Source: Arthrobacter sp. SPG23 (GTDB taxonomy: Bacteria > Actinomycetota > Actinomycetes > Actinomycetales > Micrococcaceae). Taken from it: 64,000 nt of DNA. The notes under the pieces are model-generated. The model saw only the letters and a list, made by a program, of their open reading frames with translations. It did no database searches and was not told where the DNA came from. The stretch is from positions 1-64,000 of the forward strand of contig NZ_JYCN01000003.1 of NCBI RefSeq assembly GCF_000876655.1. The letters run 5' to 3'. Made by a program: the position numbers and the translations under genes. Below are positions 27,501 to 35,078 of the stretch, piece after piece (position 1 is the first letter of the stretch; each line of letters opens with the position of its first letter).

Positions 27501-28284
27501 CCTGGAAGTCCGGACCGGCCGGAAGCTGGCCGACCTGTCCGAGGGCTCGGAGGAAAAGTTCATCACCTTCGCCCAGACCCAGGCGGGCCCGGTTCCGGTG
27601 ATCACCTCCCCGGAATGGTCCGGTTCGGAGACCGGGGGCCGGCGCTACGCCCCGTTCACCATCAACATCGAACGGCTCAAACCCTTCCACACGCTGACGG
27701 GGCGGATGCACTTCTTCCTCGACCATGACTGGATGATCGACATCGGCGAGGCGCTGCCGATCTACCGGCCGCCGCTGGACATGCACCGGCTCTTCGGCGA
27801 ACCCAAACTCGGCAGGGACGGGTCCATGGAAGTGGTGGTCCGCTACCTGACGCCGCACTCGAAGTGGTCCATCCACTCCGAGTACCAGGACAACCTGCTG
27901 ATGCTCTCGTTGTCCCGCGGCGGCCCCACGGTCTGGATGAGTCCCGCCGACGCCGAGGCGATCCAGGTCAAGGACAACGACTGGGTGGAGTGCCTGAACA
28001 TCAACGGCGTCCTGGTGGCCCGGGCCATCGTCAGCCACCGGATGCCGGCCGGGGTGGTCTACGTCCACCACGCACAGGAACGCACCATCGACGTGCCGAA
28101 GTCCGAGGCCACCGGCAGGCGCGGCGGCATCCACAACTCCGTGACCCGGCTGCTGGTCAAACCCTCGCACCTGATCGGCGGCTACGCCCAGCTGGCCTAC
28201 GCGTTCAACTACCTTGGCCCCACCGGGAACCAGCGCGACATGGTTGCCACCGTCCGCCGTCGTTCCCAGGAGGTGCAGTACTGA
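24574..28284 (+). CDS. narG: respiratory nitrate reductase alpha subunit NarG
   Basis: A 1236-residue molybdopterin catalytic subunit that reduces nitrate to nitrite at the inner face of the membrane. The FS0 [4Fe-4S] ligands are H62, C66, C70 (THGVNCTGSCSW) and C105 (EPRGCPRG). The molybdenum ligand is D231 in SFYDWYADLPVASP, and the GDQTDVPESGDWW stretch follows. The C-terminal molydopterin-binding domain (ISPADAEAIQ-like MSPADAEAIQVKDNDWVE) is present. Length matches other NarG proteins (1230-1250). The chosen ATG has GAGGGG directly against it, so leaderless start or another start within the first 17 residues is possible. The narH start overlaps its stop (TGATG). Confidence 0.96.
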   Translation: MAAGPHAGLDGPASDAMLKLGRFFTKWDQTDDGRAVFREGGRKGDIFYRDRWSHDKVVRSTHGVNCTGSCSWKVYVKDGIITWESQQTDYPSVGPDSPEYEPRGCPRGAAFSWYTYSPTRVRFPYARGVLVEMYREAKARLGDPVLAFAEIAADPDRRRRYQQARGKGGLVRVSWQEAVEIAAAAHVNTIKTYGPDRCAGFSPIPAMSMVSHAVGTRFIQLIGGVMTSFYDWYADLPVASPQVFGDQTDVPESGDWWDARYLMMWGSNVPVTRTPDAHWMAEVRYRGTKVVTVSPDYADNTKFADEWLPAQAGTDAALAMAMGHVMLKEFFVDREVPFFTDYVRQYTDLPFLVRLERNDDGALTPSKFLTAKDLPAEAGAEDAAFRTVLFDKKTSRTAVPNGSMGFRYSGSGEGKWNLDLEGIEPALSLREVSGESAEILLPCFEDAGGEGSVLRRGVPVLEVEGQLVTTVFDLMLAQYGVGREGLPGDWAAGYDDAATPYTPAWQEEITSVPAQACIRVAREFARNAEQSKGRSMIIMGAGICQWFHGDTTYRAVLALVMLTGCMGRNGGGWAHYVGQEKTRPVTGWLSLANALDWSRPPRTMIGTGYWYMHTDQWRQDGYSADALKSPLSTGALDGMHTADALAQSARLGWMPFYPQFDRNPLDLADEAEAAVAAGTAQDTPGYIADALKNRTLNPAIEDVDAPENWPRTLVLWRSNLFGSSAKGNEYFLRNLLGTHNNVLGKDHAEGLKPRDVKWHEQAPEGKLDLLVSADFRMTSTTLLSDVVFPAATWYEKHDLSSTDMHPFVHAFSPAIDPPWETKTDFDMFHLLAREFSRQARTHLGVRRDLVSVPLQHDTPGQLAQPGGIVRDWRETSIPAVPGQNMPIFSVVERDYTAIADKLAAVGPLADKLGFTVKNVTYKLAGPLDRLSRSNGVMLGGAADGRPAIDTDAKMAEAILAFSGTTNGALSVQGFKDLEVRTGRKLADLSEGSEEKFITFAQTQAGPVPVITSPEWSGSETGGRRYAPFTINIERLKPFHTLTGRMHFFLDHDWMIDIGEALPIYRPPLDMHRLFGEPKLGRDGSMEVVVRYLTPHSKWSIHSEYQDNLLMLSLSRGGPTVWMSPADAEAIQVKDNDWVECLNINGVLVARAIVSHRMPAGVVYVHHAQERTIDVPKSEATGRRGGIHNSVTRLLVKPSHLIGGYAQLAYAFNYLGPTGNQRDMVATVRRRSQEVQY

Positions 28285-30014
28285 TGCGTGTCATGGCTCA
28301 AATGGGCATGGTTATGAACCTGGACAAATGCATCGGCTGCCACACGTGTTCCGTGACCTGCAAGCAGGCCTGGACCAACCGTGCGGGCACCGAATACGTC
28401 TGGTTCAACAACGTGGAAACCCGCCCCGGCCAGGGGTATCCGCGCCGTTACGAGGACCAGGAGCGGTGGCACGGCGGCTGGGTGCTGAACAAGCGCGGCA
28501 AGCTGGTGCTCAAGGCCGGCGGCCGGGTGAAGAAGCTCCTGGGGATCTTCGCCAGCCCCGTCCAGCCCGAGCTCAAGGACTACTACGAGCCGTGGACCTA
28601 CGATTACAAGACCCTCGTGGACGCGCCGCTCGGCGACGACTTCCCGGTGGCCCGGCCCAAGTCCCTGATCACCGGCAAGGACACGAAGATCACCTGGTCC
28701 GCGAACTGGGACGACGACCTTGGCGGGTCTACCGAAAACGGCCATCTGGACCCCATCGTCGAAAAGGTGCGCCGCGAGTCCGAGGACAAGATCAAGTTCG
28801 CCTACGAGCAGACCTTCATGTTCTACCTGCCGCGGATCTGCGAGCACTGCCTGAACCCCTCCTGCATGGCATCCTGCCCCTCCGGCGCCATCTACAAGCG
28901 GGTGGAGGACGGGATTGTCCTGGTGGACCAGGACAAATGCCGCGGCTGGCGGCAGTGCGTCACCGGCTGCCCGTACAAGAAGATCTACTTCAACCACAAG
29001 ACCGGCAAGGCCGAGAAGTGCACCTTTTGCTACCCGCGCGTTGAGGTGGGACTCCCGACGGTCTGCTCGGAGACCTGCGTGGGCCGGCTGCGGTACCTGG
29101 GGCTGTTCCTGTACGACGCCGACGCCGTCACCGCCGCGGCCGCCGTCACCGACCCGAAGGAACTCTACGACGCCCAGATGGACGTGCTGCTGGACCCGAA
29201 CGACCCCGCCGTCCAGGCCGAGGCCCGGGCTCAGGGCATTCCGGAGGACTGGATTGACGCCGCCCGGCGCTCGCCGGTGTACGCCCTCGCGAAGGTCTAC
29301 AAGGTGGCCCTGCCGCTGCACCCGGAATACCGGACCATGCCGATGGTCTGGTACGTGCCGCCGCTCTCACCCGTGGTGGACCTGCTGCGGGACCAGGGGC
29401 ACGACGGCGAGGATCACGGCAACCTTTTCGGCGCCATCGACGCGCTGCGCATCCCGGTGGAATACCTCGCCGAACTCTTCACCGCCGGGGACGCGGACAG
29501 GGTCACGGCGGTCCTGAAGAAGCTCGCCGCCATGCGGTCCTTCATGCGCGGCATCAGCCTGGGCAACGACCCCGACGACTCCATTCCCGAGGCCGTGGGC
29601 ATGGACGGCCAGACCATGTACGAGATGTACCGGCTGATGGCGATCGCCAAGTACGACGAGCGCTACGTCATCCCCAAGGCCCACGTGGAGCAGGCCCACG
29701 ACCTGGAGGAGATGGGCTGCTCCTTGGATTTCGACGGCGGCCCCGGCATGCAGGACTCCTCCCCGTTCGGCGAGGCCAGCGGCCGGCCCGTTCCGGTGGC
29801 GGTGGAAACCTTCAACGCGCTGAAGGACCGCCAGACGTCCGAGTCCGCGCCGGGTGAAACCACCCTGCGCGGCAGGGTGAACCTGCTCAACTGGGACGGC
29901 ACCGGGGCGCCGCCGGGGTTGTTCCCGGAAAAAGCGCTCTTTCCGGACAAGCACACGCCCGGGGCTGGCAGCACAGCTGCGGCTGGCACCCCGGCGGCAG
30001 GGGACCAGCCGTGA
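28284..30014 (+). CDS. narH: respiratory nitrate reductase beta subunit NarH
   Basis: A 576-residue iron-sulfur electron-transfer subunit carrying electrons from NarI to NarG. All four cysteine clusters are visible: CIGCHTCSVTC (16-26), CEHCLNPSCMASCPSG, CRGWRQCVTGCP and KCTFCYPRVEVGLPTVCSE. The tryptophan in CRGWRQC marks the [3Fe-4S] cluster typical of NarH. The frame is open far upstream inside narG, but the true start is ATG 28284 with AGGAGG upstream and the normal MRVMAQMGMVMNLDKCIGCH beginning. A Pro/Ala/Gly-rich tail ends the protein. It overlaps narJ by GTGA. Confidence 0.96.
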   Translation: MRVMAQMGMVMNLDKCIGCHTCSVTCKQAWTNRAGTEYVWFNNVETRPGQGYPRRYEDQERWHGGWVLNKRGKLVLKAGGRVKKLLGIFASPVQPELKDYYEPWTYDYKTLVDAPLGDDFPVARPKSLITGKDTKITWSANWDDDLGGSTENGHLDPIVEKVRRESEDKIKFAYEQTFMFYLPRICEHCLNPSCMASCPSGAIYKRVEDGIVLVDQDKCRGWRQCVTGCPYKKIYFNHKTGKAEKCTFCYPRVEVGLPTVCSETCVGRLRYLGLFLYDADAVTAAAAVTDPKELYDAQMDVLLDPNDPAVQAEARAQGIPEDWIDAARRSPVYALAKVYKVALPLHPEYRTMPMVWYVPPLSPVVDLLRDQGHDGEDHGNLFGAIDALRIPVEYLAELFTAGDADRVTAVLKKLAAMRSFMRGISLGNDPDDSIPEAVGMDGQTMYEMYRLMAIAKYDERYVIPKAHVEQAHDLEEMGCSLDFDGGPGMQDSSPFGEASGRPVPVAVETFNALKDRQTSESAPGETTLRGRVNLLNWDGTGAPPGLFPEKALFPDKHTPGAGSTAAAGTPAAGDQP

Positions 30015-30631
30015 GCCGGCGCCAGCAGGTGGTCTACCTCGCAGCGGCCTGGTGCCTGTCCTACCCGGACGAGGAACTGATCGGCAGGGTGCCGCTCATG
30101 CGGGCCGCGCTGGGAGAGTTCCCCGGCGCCGTCGCTGACTTCGCGGCGGTGCTGGAGCTCCTGGAATCCACGCCCCCCATGGAGGTGCAGGCCCACTACG
30201 TCCGTGAATTCGACCTCGGCAAGCGCCACGCCCTGCACCTGAGCTACTGGACGGACGGGGACACCCGGCGCCGCGGCGAGGTGCTGGGCAACTTCAAGAA
30301 GGCCTACCGGCAAAGCGACATCCTGGTGGACACCCACGGCGAACTGCCGGACTACCTGCCCATGGTCCTGGAATACGCCGCCGTGGTGGAGCTCGCCGCC
30401 GGGCGGGAGCTGCTGACCCGTTTCCGCGCGAGCCTGGAGATGCTCCGTTTCGGGCTGCTGCGGGACGGGCTGCCGCACGCCCGGGTCCTGCAGGCCGTGT
30501 GCGCCACGCTGCCCGGGAAATCGCCCGCGGATGAGCAGGCCGTGATGCGGATGGCCGGCTACGGGCCGCCCACCGAAGCGGTGGGACTGGACCCCTACGA
30601 TCCGCGACTCCTGCCCGTGAAGGGGGCCTGA
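30011..30631 (+). CDS. narJ: nitrate reductase molybdenum cofactor assembly chaperone NarJ
   Basis: A 206-residue TorD/NarJ-family chaperone that holds apo-NarG until molybdenum cofactor insertion; it is not part of the final enzyme. It contains the family features LAAAWCLSYPDEEL near the N terminus, VREFDLGKRHALHLSYW, LPDYLPMVLEYAA and the C-terminal helical part. It starts at a GTG overlapping the narH stop. narI begins two bases after its stop. Confidence 0.94.
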   Translation: MSRRQQVVYLAAAWCLSYPDEELIGRVPLMRAALGEFPGAVADFAAVLELLESTPPMEVQAHYVREFDLGKRHALHLSYWTDGDTRRRGEVLGNFKKAYRQSDILVDTHGELPDYLPMVLEYAAVVELAAGRELLTRFRASLEMLRFGLLRDGLPHARVLQAVCATLPGKSPADEQAVMRMAGYGPPTEAVGLDPYDPRLLPVKGA

Positions 30632-30633
30632 CC

Positions 30634-31417
30634 ATGCCGGCATTCGAAGCGGAGCCCGGATCCGCCGTCGAAATTTCCGCACTGGACACGGTCCTCTGGG
30701 GCGTCCTGCCGTACCTCATGGTGGTGGTGCTGGTAGGCGGCCTCGTGTGGCGCTACAAGTACGACCAGTTCGGCTGGACCACCAGGTCCTCGCAGCTTTA
30801 CGAATCCAAGCTGCTCCGGATTGCCTCGCCACTGTTCCACTTCGGGCTGCTGGCCGTGATTGCCGGGCATTTCTTCGGCCTGGTCATCCCGATGGCCTGG
30901 ACGCAGGCAGTGGGAATGAGCCAGGATTTCTACCACTTCAACGCGCTGTTTGTGGGCGGGATTGCGGGGGTGGTGGACGCTCGGCGGCATCCTCCTGCTG
31001 ATCTATCGCCGCCGCACCACCGGACCCGTGTTCATGGCCACCACCACGAACGACAAGACCATGTACGTGGTTCTCACCGCCGCCATCGTGTTCGGCCTCT
31101 GGACCACCCTGGCCAGCGTTTTCGAGGGCGAGCACGGGCACAATTACCGCGAGACCGTGGCCCCGTGGTTCCGCTCGCTGTTCATCCTCCAGCCGGACAT
31201 CGCGGCCATGGCGGGGGCGCCGTTCTCCTTCCACCTGCACACGCTGGTGGGCATGGCACTGTTCGTCATCTGGCCGTTCACCCGTCTGGTCCACGCCTTC
31301 ACGGCGCCGCTGCACTACCTCTTCCGCCCCTACATCGTGTACCGCTCACGGGATGTTGCGGTCCGGCGCGGCTGGTCGCCCGTGGGTACTAAGGACAGGG
31401 ATACCCGTAACCGCTGA
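30634..31417 (+). pseudogene. narI: respiratory nitrate reductase gamma subunit NarI, split by a +1 frameshift
   Basis: NarI is the membrane cytochrome b that takes electrons from quinol. The first frame (30634 to about 30975) gives DTVLWGVLPYLMVVVLVGGL and on to YHFNALFVGGIAGVV, then turns to nonsense. The second frame, one base ahead, continues exactly where needed: TLGGILLLIYRRRTTGPVF to RSRDVAVRRGW. Removing one G at about 30976 (in GTGGTGGACG) restores a 260-residue protein with five membrane segments and the heme-ligand histidines. As given the gene is broken. An assembly or sequencing error, a real mutation or recoding are all possible; the rest of the operon shows no decay, which favours error or a recent event. 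Confidence 0.85.
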
Positions 31418-31463
31418 AGTGGCCGGCTGAATCCAAAGCCGGCCGAATCCGAAGGAGTGAACT

Positions 31464-32687
31464 GTGGCTGGAACAGCACCGTCCCCGACGTCCGCCTCCA
31501 CGGGCCGGACCCTGAACCTGGTGCTGGCCACCGCGGCGTCCGTGGCAGGCTTCTGGGCCTGGAATTCCGTGGCCACCCTCGGCGCCTTCTACACGCAGAA
31601 CCTGCAGCTCAACCCGGCCACCACCGGCGTCCTGGTCGCCATGCCGGTGTTCGTCGGCTCGCTGGGGCGGATCGTCGTGGGCGCCCTGACGGACAAGTAC
31701 GGCGGCCGGGCGATGTTCACCTTCGTGCTGCTCGCCTCCATCCTGCCGATCCTGCTCGTGTCCGCCGGCGGCACCCTGCGCTCCTTCCCGCTGGTGCTGG
31801 GCGCCGGCCTGCTGCTCGGCGTCGCCGGAACCGTGTTCGCAGTCGGAATCCCCTTTGTCAGCGCGTGGTACGAACCGTCCCGGCGGGGCTTCGCCACCGG
31901 CGTCTTTGGGGCCGGCATGGGCGGAACGGCGCTGGCCGCCTTCCTGAACCCCCGGCTCGTCGCCGGGATCGGGTACGTCCCCACGCACCTGCTGATCGCC
32001 GGGGTCCTCGCCGTCATGGCTGTCCTGGTCTGGTTCCTGATGAAGGAATCCCCGGGCTGGACCCGCAGCAACGCCCCCGTGCTGCCCAAGCTCCTGGACG
32101 CCGCCAAGACACCGATCACCTGGAAGATGTGCTTCCTCTACGCGGTGGTCTTCGGCGGCTTCGTCTCCTTCGCCACCTACCTGCCCACCTACCTGCGGGA
32201 CGTGTACAGCTTCGATCCCAGCGGCGCCGGTGCCCGCACGGCAGGGTTCGCCCTGGCGGCCGTCCTGGCACGGCCGGTGGGCGGCGTGCTCGCGGACAAG
32301 CTCGGGCCCAAACCGGTGGTGATCACCTCGCTCACCGCCGTCGCAGTCCTCGCGTGGGTGGTGAACCTGCAGCCCGACGGCGAGGTCCCGGCCGGCCTGA
32401 CCTTCGTCGCCATGGCGGCCGCCCTGGGACTTGGGACGGGCGGGGTGTTCGCCTGGGTGGGCGTGCTGGCTCCGCACGGGAAAGTGGGCAGCATCAGCGG
32501 AGTGGTCAGCGCGGCCGGCGGCCTGGGCGGCTACTTTCCGCCGCTGGTAATGGGCGCGACGTACGACGCCGCCAGCCGCAGCTATTCGATCGGGCTGCTC
32601 CTGCTGGTGGTCACGGCCATCGTGGCACTGGCCTTCACTGTATTCGCCGTGCAGGGCCGGACCAGGACAAAGGCCGTGCCTGCGTAG
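31464..32687 (+). CDS. narK: MFS nitrate/nitrite transporter NarK
   Basis: A 407-residue 12-segment transporter of the nitrate/nitrite porter family. The two nitrate-signature glycine-rich motifs are seen as GFATGVFGAGMGGTALAAF (segment 5) and AAALGLGTGGVFAWVG (segment 11 region). The MFS loop is VGALTDKYGGRAMF. It moves nitrate in and nitrite out to serve NarGHI. The start is a GTG with AGGAG six bases upstream. It is the last gene of the nar cluster, 46 bases after narI, and ends 20 bases before the convergent DUF445 gene, with a run of ten G between them. Confidence 0.93.
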   Translation: MAGTAPSPTSASTGRTLNLVLATAASVAGFWAWNSVATLGAFYTQNLQLNPATTGVLVAMPVFVGSLGRIVVGALTDKYGGRAMFTFVLLASILPILLVSAGGTLRSFPLVLGAGLLLGVAGTVFAVGIPFVSAWYEPSRRGFATGVFGAGMGGTALAAFLNPRLVAGIGYVPTHLLIAGVLAVMAVLVWFLMKESPGWTRSNAPVLPKLLDAAKTPITWKMCFLYAVVFGGFVSFATYLPTYLRDVYSFDPSGAGARTAGFALAAVLARPVGGVLADKLGPKPVVITSLTAVAVLAWVVNLQPDGEVPAGLTFVAMAAALGLGTGGVFAWVGVLAPHGKVGSISGVVSAAGGLGGYFPPLVMGATYDAASRSYSIGLLLLVVTAIVALAFTVFAVQGRTRTKAVPA

Positions 32688-32706
32688 CTTCGCGCTGGGG
32701 GGGGGG

Positions 32707-34047
32707 TCAGCCGAAGACCAGGTGCGCCGCCGTGAAGATGGCCAGCCCGGCCAGGGCGCCCACCACGGTGCCGTTGATCCGGATGAACTGCAGGTCCTTG
32801 CCCACCTGAAGCTCGATCTTCTGCGAGGTCTCCTCGGCATCCCAGCGCGCCACCGTATCCGTGATCACGCCGGCGATGTCCGAGCGGTACGTCTTCACCA
32901 GGTAGCCCGCGGCGTCACCGATCCACGCGTTGACCTTGCCCGCCAGTTCGGGGTCCACCACCAGCCGGGTGCCGAAGTCGTGCACGGCGGCCTTGAATTT
33001 GACGGTCAGTTCGCTGTGCGGATCGTCGACGGCGCCGAGCAGCGCCGCTTTGATGGTGCCCCAGGTGCGGGATGCCAGCTCCCGTACCTCGGGGTCGCCC
33101 AGGACCTGCGCCTTGATGCCTTCGGCCCGGGCGATCATCACCGGATCGTGCTGCAGGTCCTGCGCGAGCGAGGTGAGGTAGGTGTCGATGGACTGCCGGA
33201 CCTGGTGCTGCGGGTCGGCCTGCACGGCTTTGGTGAACTTGAGGATTTCCACGTACACCTTGTCGCCCACGAGGCCGTCCACGAACTGCGGAACCCACTG
33301 CGGGGACCGGTCCGAGACCAGCCTGCTGACGGTTTCATGGTTGTCCCGGACCCAGTCCACCGTGCGGTCCACCAGCAGGTCCACCAGGGTGTGATGGTGC
33401 CCGTCGGCGAAGATCCGCTCGGCGAGCCTGCCCACCGGAGGCCCCCACGGCGGAGTGAGCAGATGCTTGCGGACCATTGACTCGATCACGGCCTGGACGT
33501 CGTCGTCGTTCAATACCTTGAACGCGCCGCGGATGACGGCGGCGCCCTCCTTGGCCACGCGCTCGGCGCCGCTGGGTCCGGACAACCACGCACCGGCCTT
33601 CCGCGCGATGTCCACCGAGGCAAGCTTCTCCTGGACCACCTGTTCGGACAGGAAATTCGTCTCCACGAACTCGCCCAGCGACGCGCCGATCTGGTCCTTG
33701 CGGCGCGGAATGATGGCCGTGTGCGGGATCTTGATCCCCATGGGGTACTTGAACAGCGCCGTCACGGCGAACCAGTCCGCCAGGGCGCCCACCATGCCGC
33801 CTTCCGCCGCGGCCCGCACGTACTCCAACCACGGGTACTGCTTCTGCAGGGCGAAGGCAACGACGAAAATCACCGCCATGACAATCAGCAGCGCCAGCGC
33901 CAGGAGCTTCATCTTGCGCAGGGCGGCGGCTTTTTCGGCATCACTGCCGGGACGGGGAGGTACGACGGCGGCACCGGTAGCGGGTGGGCCGGCATGCGGC
34001 GGGCGGGCTGCCGCTGGACGGGTGGTTTGTTCACTGTTCACCTGCAT
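32707..34047 (-). CDS. DUF445 domain-containing membrane protein
   Basis: A 446-residue protein. A Pro/Ala-rich cytoplasmic N terminus (1-40) is followed by a membrane segment (LLALALLIVMAVIFVVAFAL). The DUF445 signature comes next (AAAEGGMVGALADWFAVTALF, then KIPHTAIIPRRKDQIGASL). A long helical part follows, and a C-terminal hydrophobic segment (VVGALAGLAIFTAAHLVFG) closes it. DUF445 proteins are widespread in actinobacteria and of unknown function. It is transcribed alone, divergent from the glycerophosphodiesterase gene. Confidence 0.88.
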   Translation of the reverse strand: MQVNSEQTTRPAAARPPHAGPPATGAAVVPPRPGSDAEKAAALRKMKLLALALLIVMAVIFVVAFALQKQYPWLEYVRAAAEGGMVGALADWFAVTALFKYPMGIKIPHTAIIPRRKDQIGASLGEFVETNFLSEQVVQEKLASVDIARKAGAWLSGPSGAERVAKEGAAVIRGAFKVLNDDDVQAVIESMVRKHLLTPPWGPPVGRLAERIFADGHHHTLVDLLVDRTVDWVRDNHETVSRLVSDRSPQWVPQFVDGLVGDKVYVEILKFTKAVQADPQHQVRQSIDTYLTSLAQDLQHDPVMIARAEGIKAQVLGDPEVRELASRTWGTIKAALLGAVDDPHSELTVKFKAAVHDFGTRLVVDPELAGKVNAWIGDAAGYLVKTYRSDIAGVITDTVARWDAEETSQKIELQVGKDLQFIRINGTVVGALAGLAIFTAAHLVFG

Positions 34048-34097
34048 GTGCCAAGCCTAGCCCCGCATCCGCCACGGGTGTCCGCTAACGTGTCACC

Positions 34098-34997
34098 ATG
34101 ACTACCGACGAGTCCGCCTCCTCCCGGCCGCTGGTCTACGCCCACCGGGGAGCCAGCGCCGCCTTCGCCGAACACACCCGGGCCGCCTATCTGCAGGCCA
34201 TCGCCGACGGCGCCGACGGAGTGGAATGCGATGTCCACCTCACCCGGGACCAGAACGTGGTCCTGCTGCATGACGCGAACCTGGACCGCACTTCGGACGG
34301 CACCGGCCCCGTGGCCGACCGGACCCTCGATGACCTGAGGCTGCTGGATTTTTCCTCCTGGAAGGGCGCCCGGATCCCCCTCGAGTTCGGCGGGAAGTCA
34401 GACCAGCTCCTGACGCTGCCGGAGCTGCTGGACATCCTCCGCGAGGCGGGCCGGGACATCGGGCTGGCCATCGAACTCAAACACCCCAGCCCTTACCTGC
34501 TGCAGCTGGAGGACCGGGTGCTGGAGGTGCTGGAATCCGAAGGCTGGGATCCCGCCACCTCGAAGGTGGACAACATCAGCGTCTCCTTCATGAGCTTCAG
34601 CCCGGACTCCGTGAAGCACCTGCTCAAGACCGTTCACGCCGAGTTCGTCTGCCAGCTGGTGGATGACGTCAACGCGGAGGAAATCCGCGAGGAACTGGGC
34701 CTGGGAGTCATCACGGGCGGGGCGTTGGCGAACGTCATGCGGGCGGCCCAGGTGGAAGGCGAACGGATCCTGAACGACTGCGAAGTGCGGCTGGCAGGAC
34801 CGGGCATCGAGTACGTCCGCCGCCACGCCCGCACCGTGAAGCGCTGGCTGGATTCCGGCCGGAGGTTCAGGGTGTGGACCGTGGATTCGGATGAGGACGT
34901 GGCGCTGTGCCGGGAACTGGGAATCCACGAGATCACTACCAACCGGCCGGCGCAGGTGCTGGCCCGGCTTTCGGACAGCAAACACCCCGTCAGCTGA
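34098..34997 (+). CDS. glycerophosphodiester phosphodiesterase
   Basis: A 299-residue cytoplasmic GDPD-family enzyme that hydrolyses glycerophosphodiesters to glycerol 3-phosphate and an alcohol. The catalytic and metal residues are in place: H16-R17 (VYAHRGAS), E43 and D45 (VECDVHLTRD) and H58 (VLLHDANLDRTSDG). The TIM-barrel end motif RFRVWTVDSDEDV is present. The usual PENT motif is replaced by AEHT. No signal peptide. It lies between divergent DUF445 and convergent ABC-transporter genes and appears monocistronic. Confidence 0.9.
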   Translation: MTTDESASSRPLVYAHRGASAAFAEHTRAAYLQAIADGADGVECDVHLTRDQNVVLLHDANLDRTSDGTGPVADRTLDDLRLLDFSSWKGARIPLEFGGKSDQLLTLPELLDILREAGRDIGLAIELKHPSPYLLQLEDRVLEVLESEGWDPATSKVDNISVSFMSFSPDSVKHLLKTVHAEFVCQLVDDVNAEEIREELGLGVITGGALANVMRAAQVEGERILNDCEVRLAGPGIEYVRRHARTVKRWLDSGRRFRVWTVDSDEDVALCRELGIHEITTNRPAQVLARLSDSKHPVS

Positions 34998-35034
34998 ACG
35001 GACTGAGCCTCCGTCCAGGGGCCCCGGCTCTGTT

Positions 35035-35073
35035 CAGGCGCCTCCGTCAGGCGCCTCCGTCAGGCGCCTCCGT
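35035..35073. repeat. three tandem copies of a 13-bp unit
   Basis: CAGGCGCCTCCGT is repeated exactly three times (35035-35047, 35048-35060, 35061-35073) in the spacer between two convergent genes. Each unit holds the palindrome AGGCGCCT, so the tract can fold. It is probably a slippage product that may help termination. Confidence 0.8.
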
Positions 35074-35078
35074 ACCTT

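Noticed and set aside
31457..32809. 450-codon plus-strand frame overlapping narK
   Set aside because: Arg/Pro/Gly-rich and out of frame with NarK, whose membrane segments and nitrate signatures are intact.
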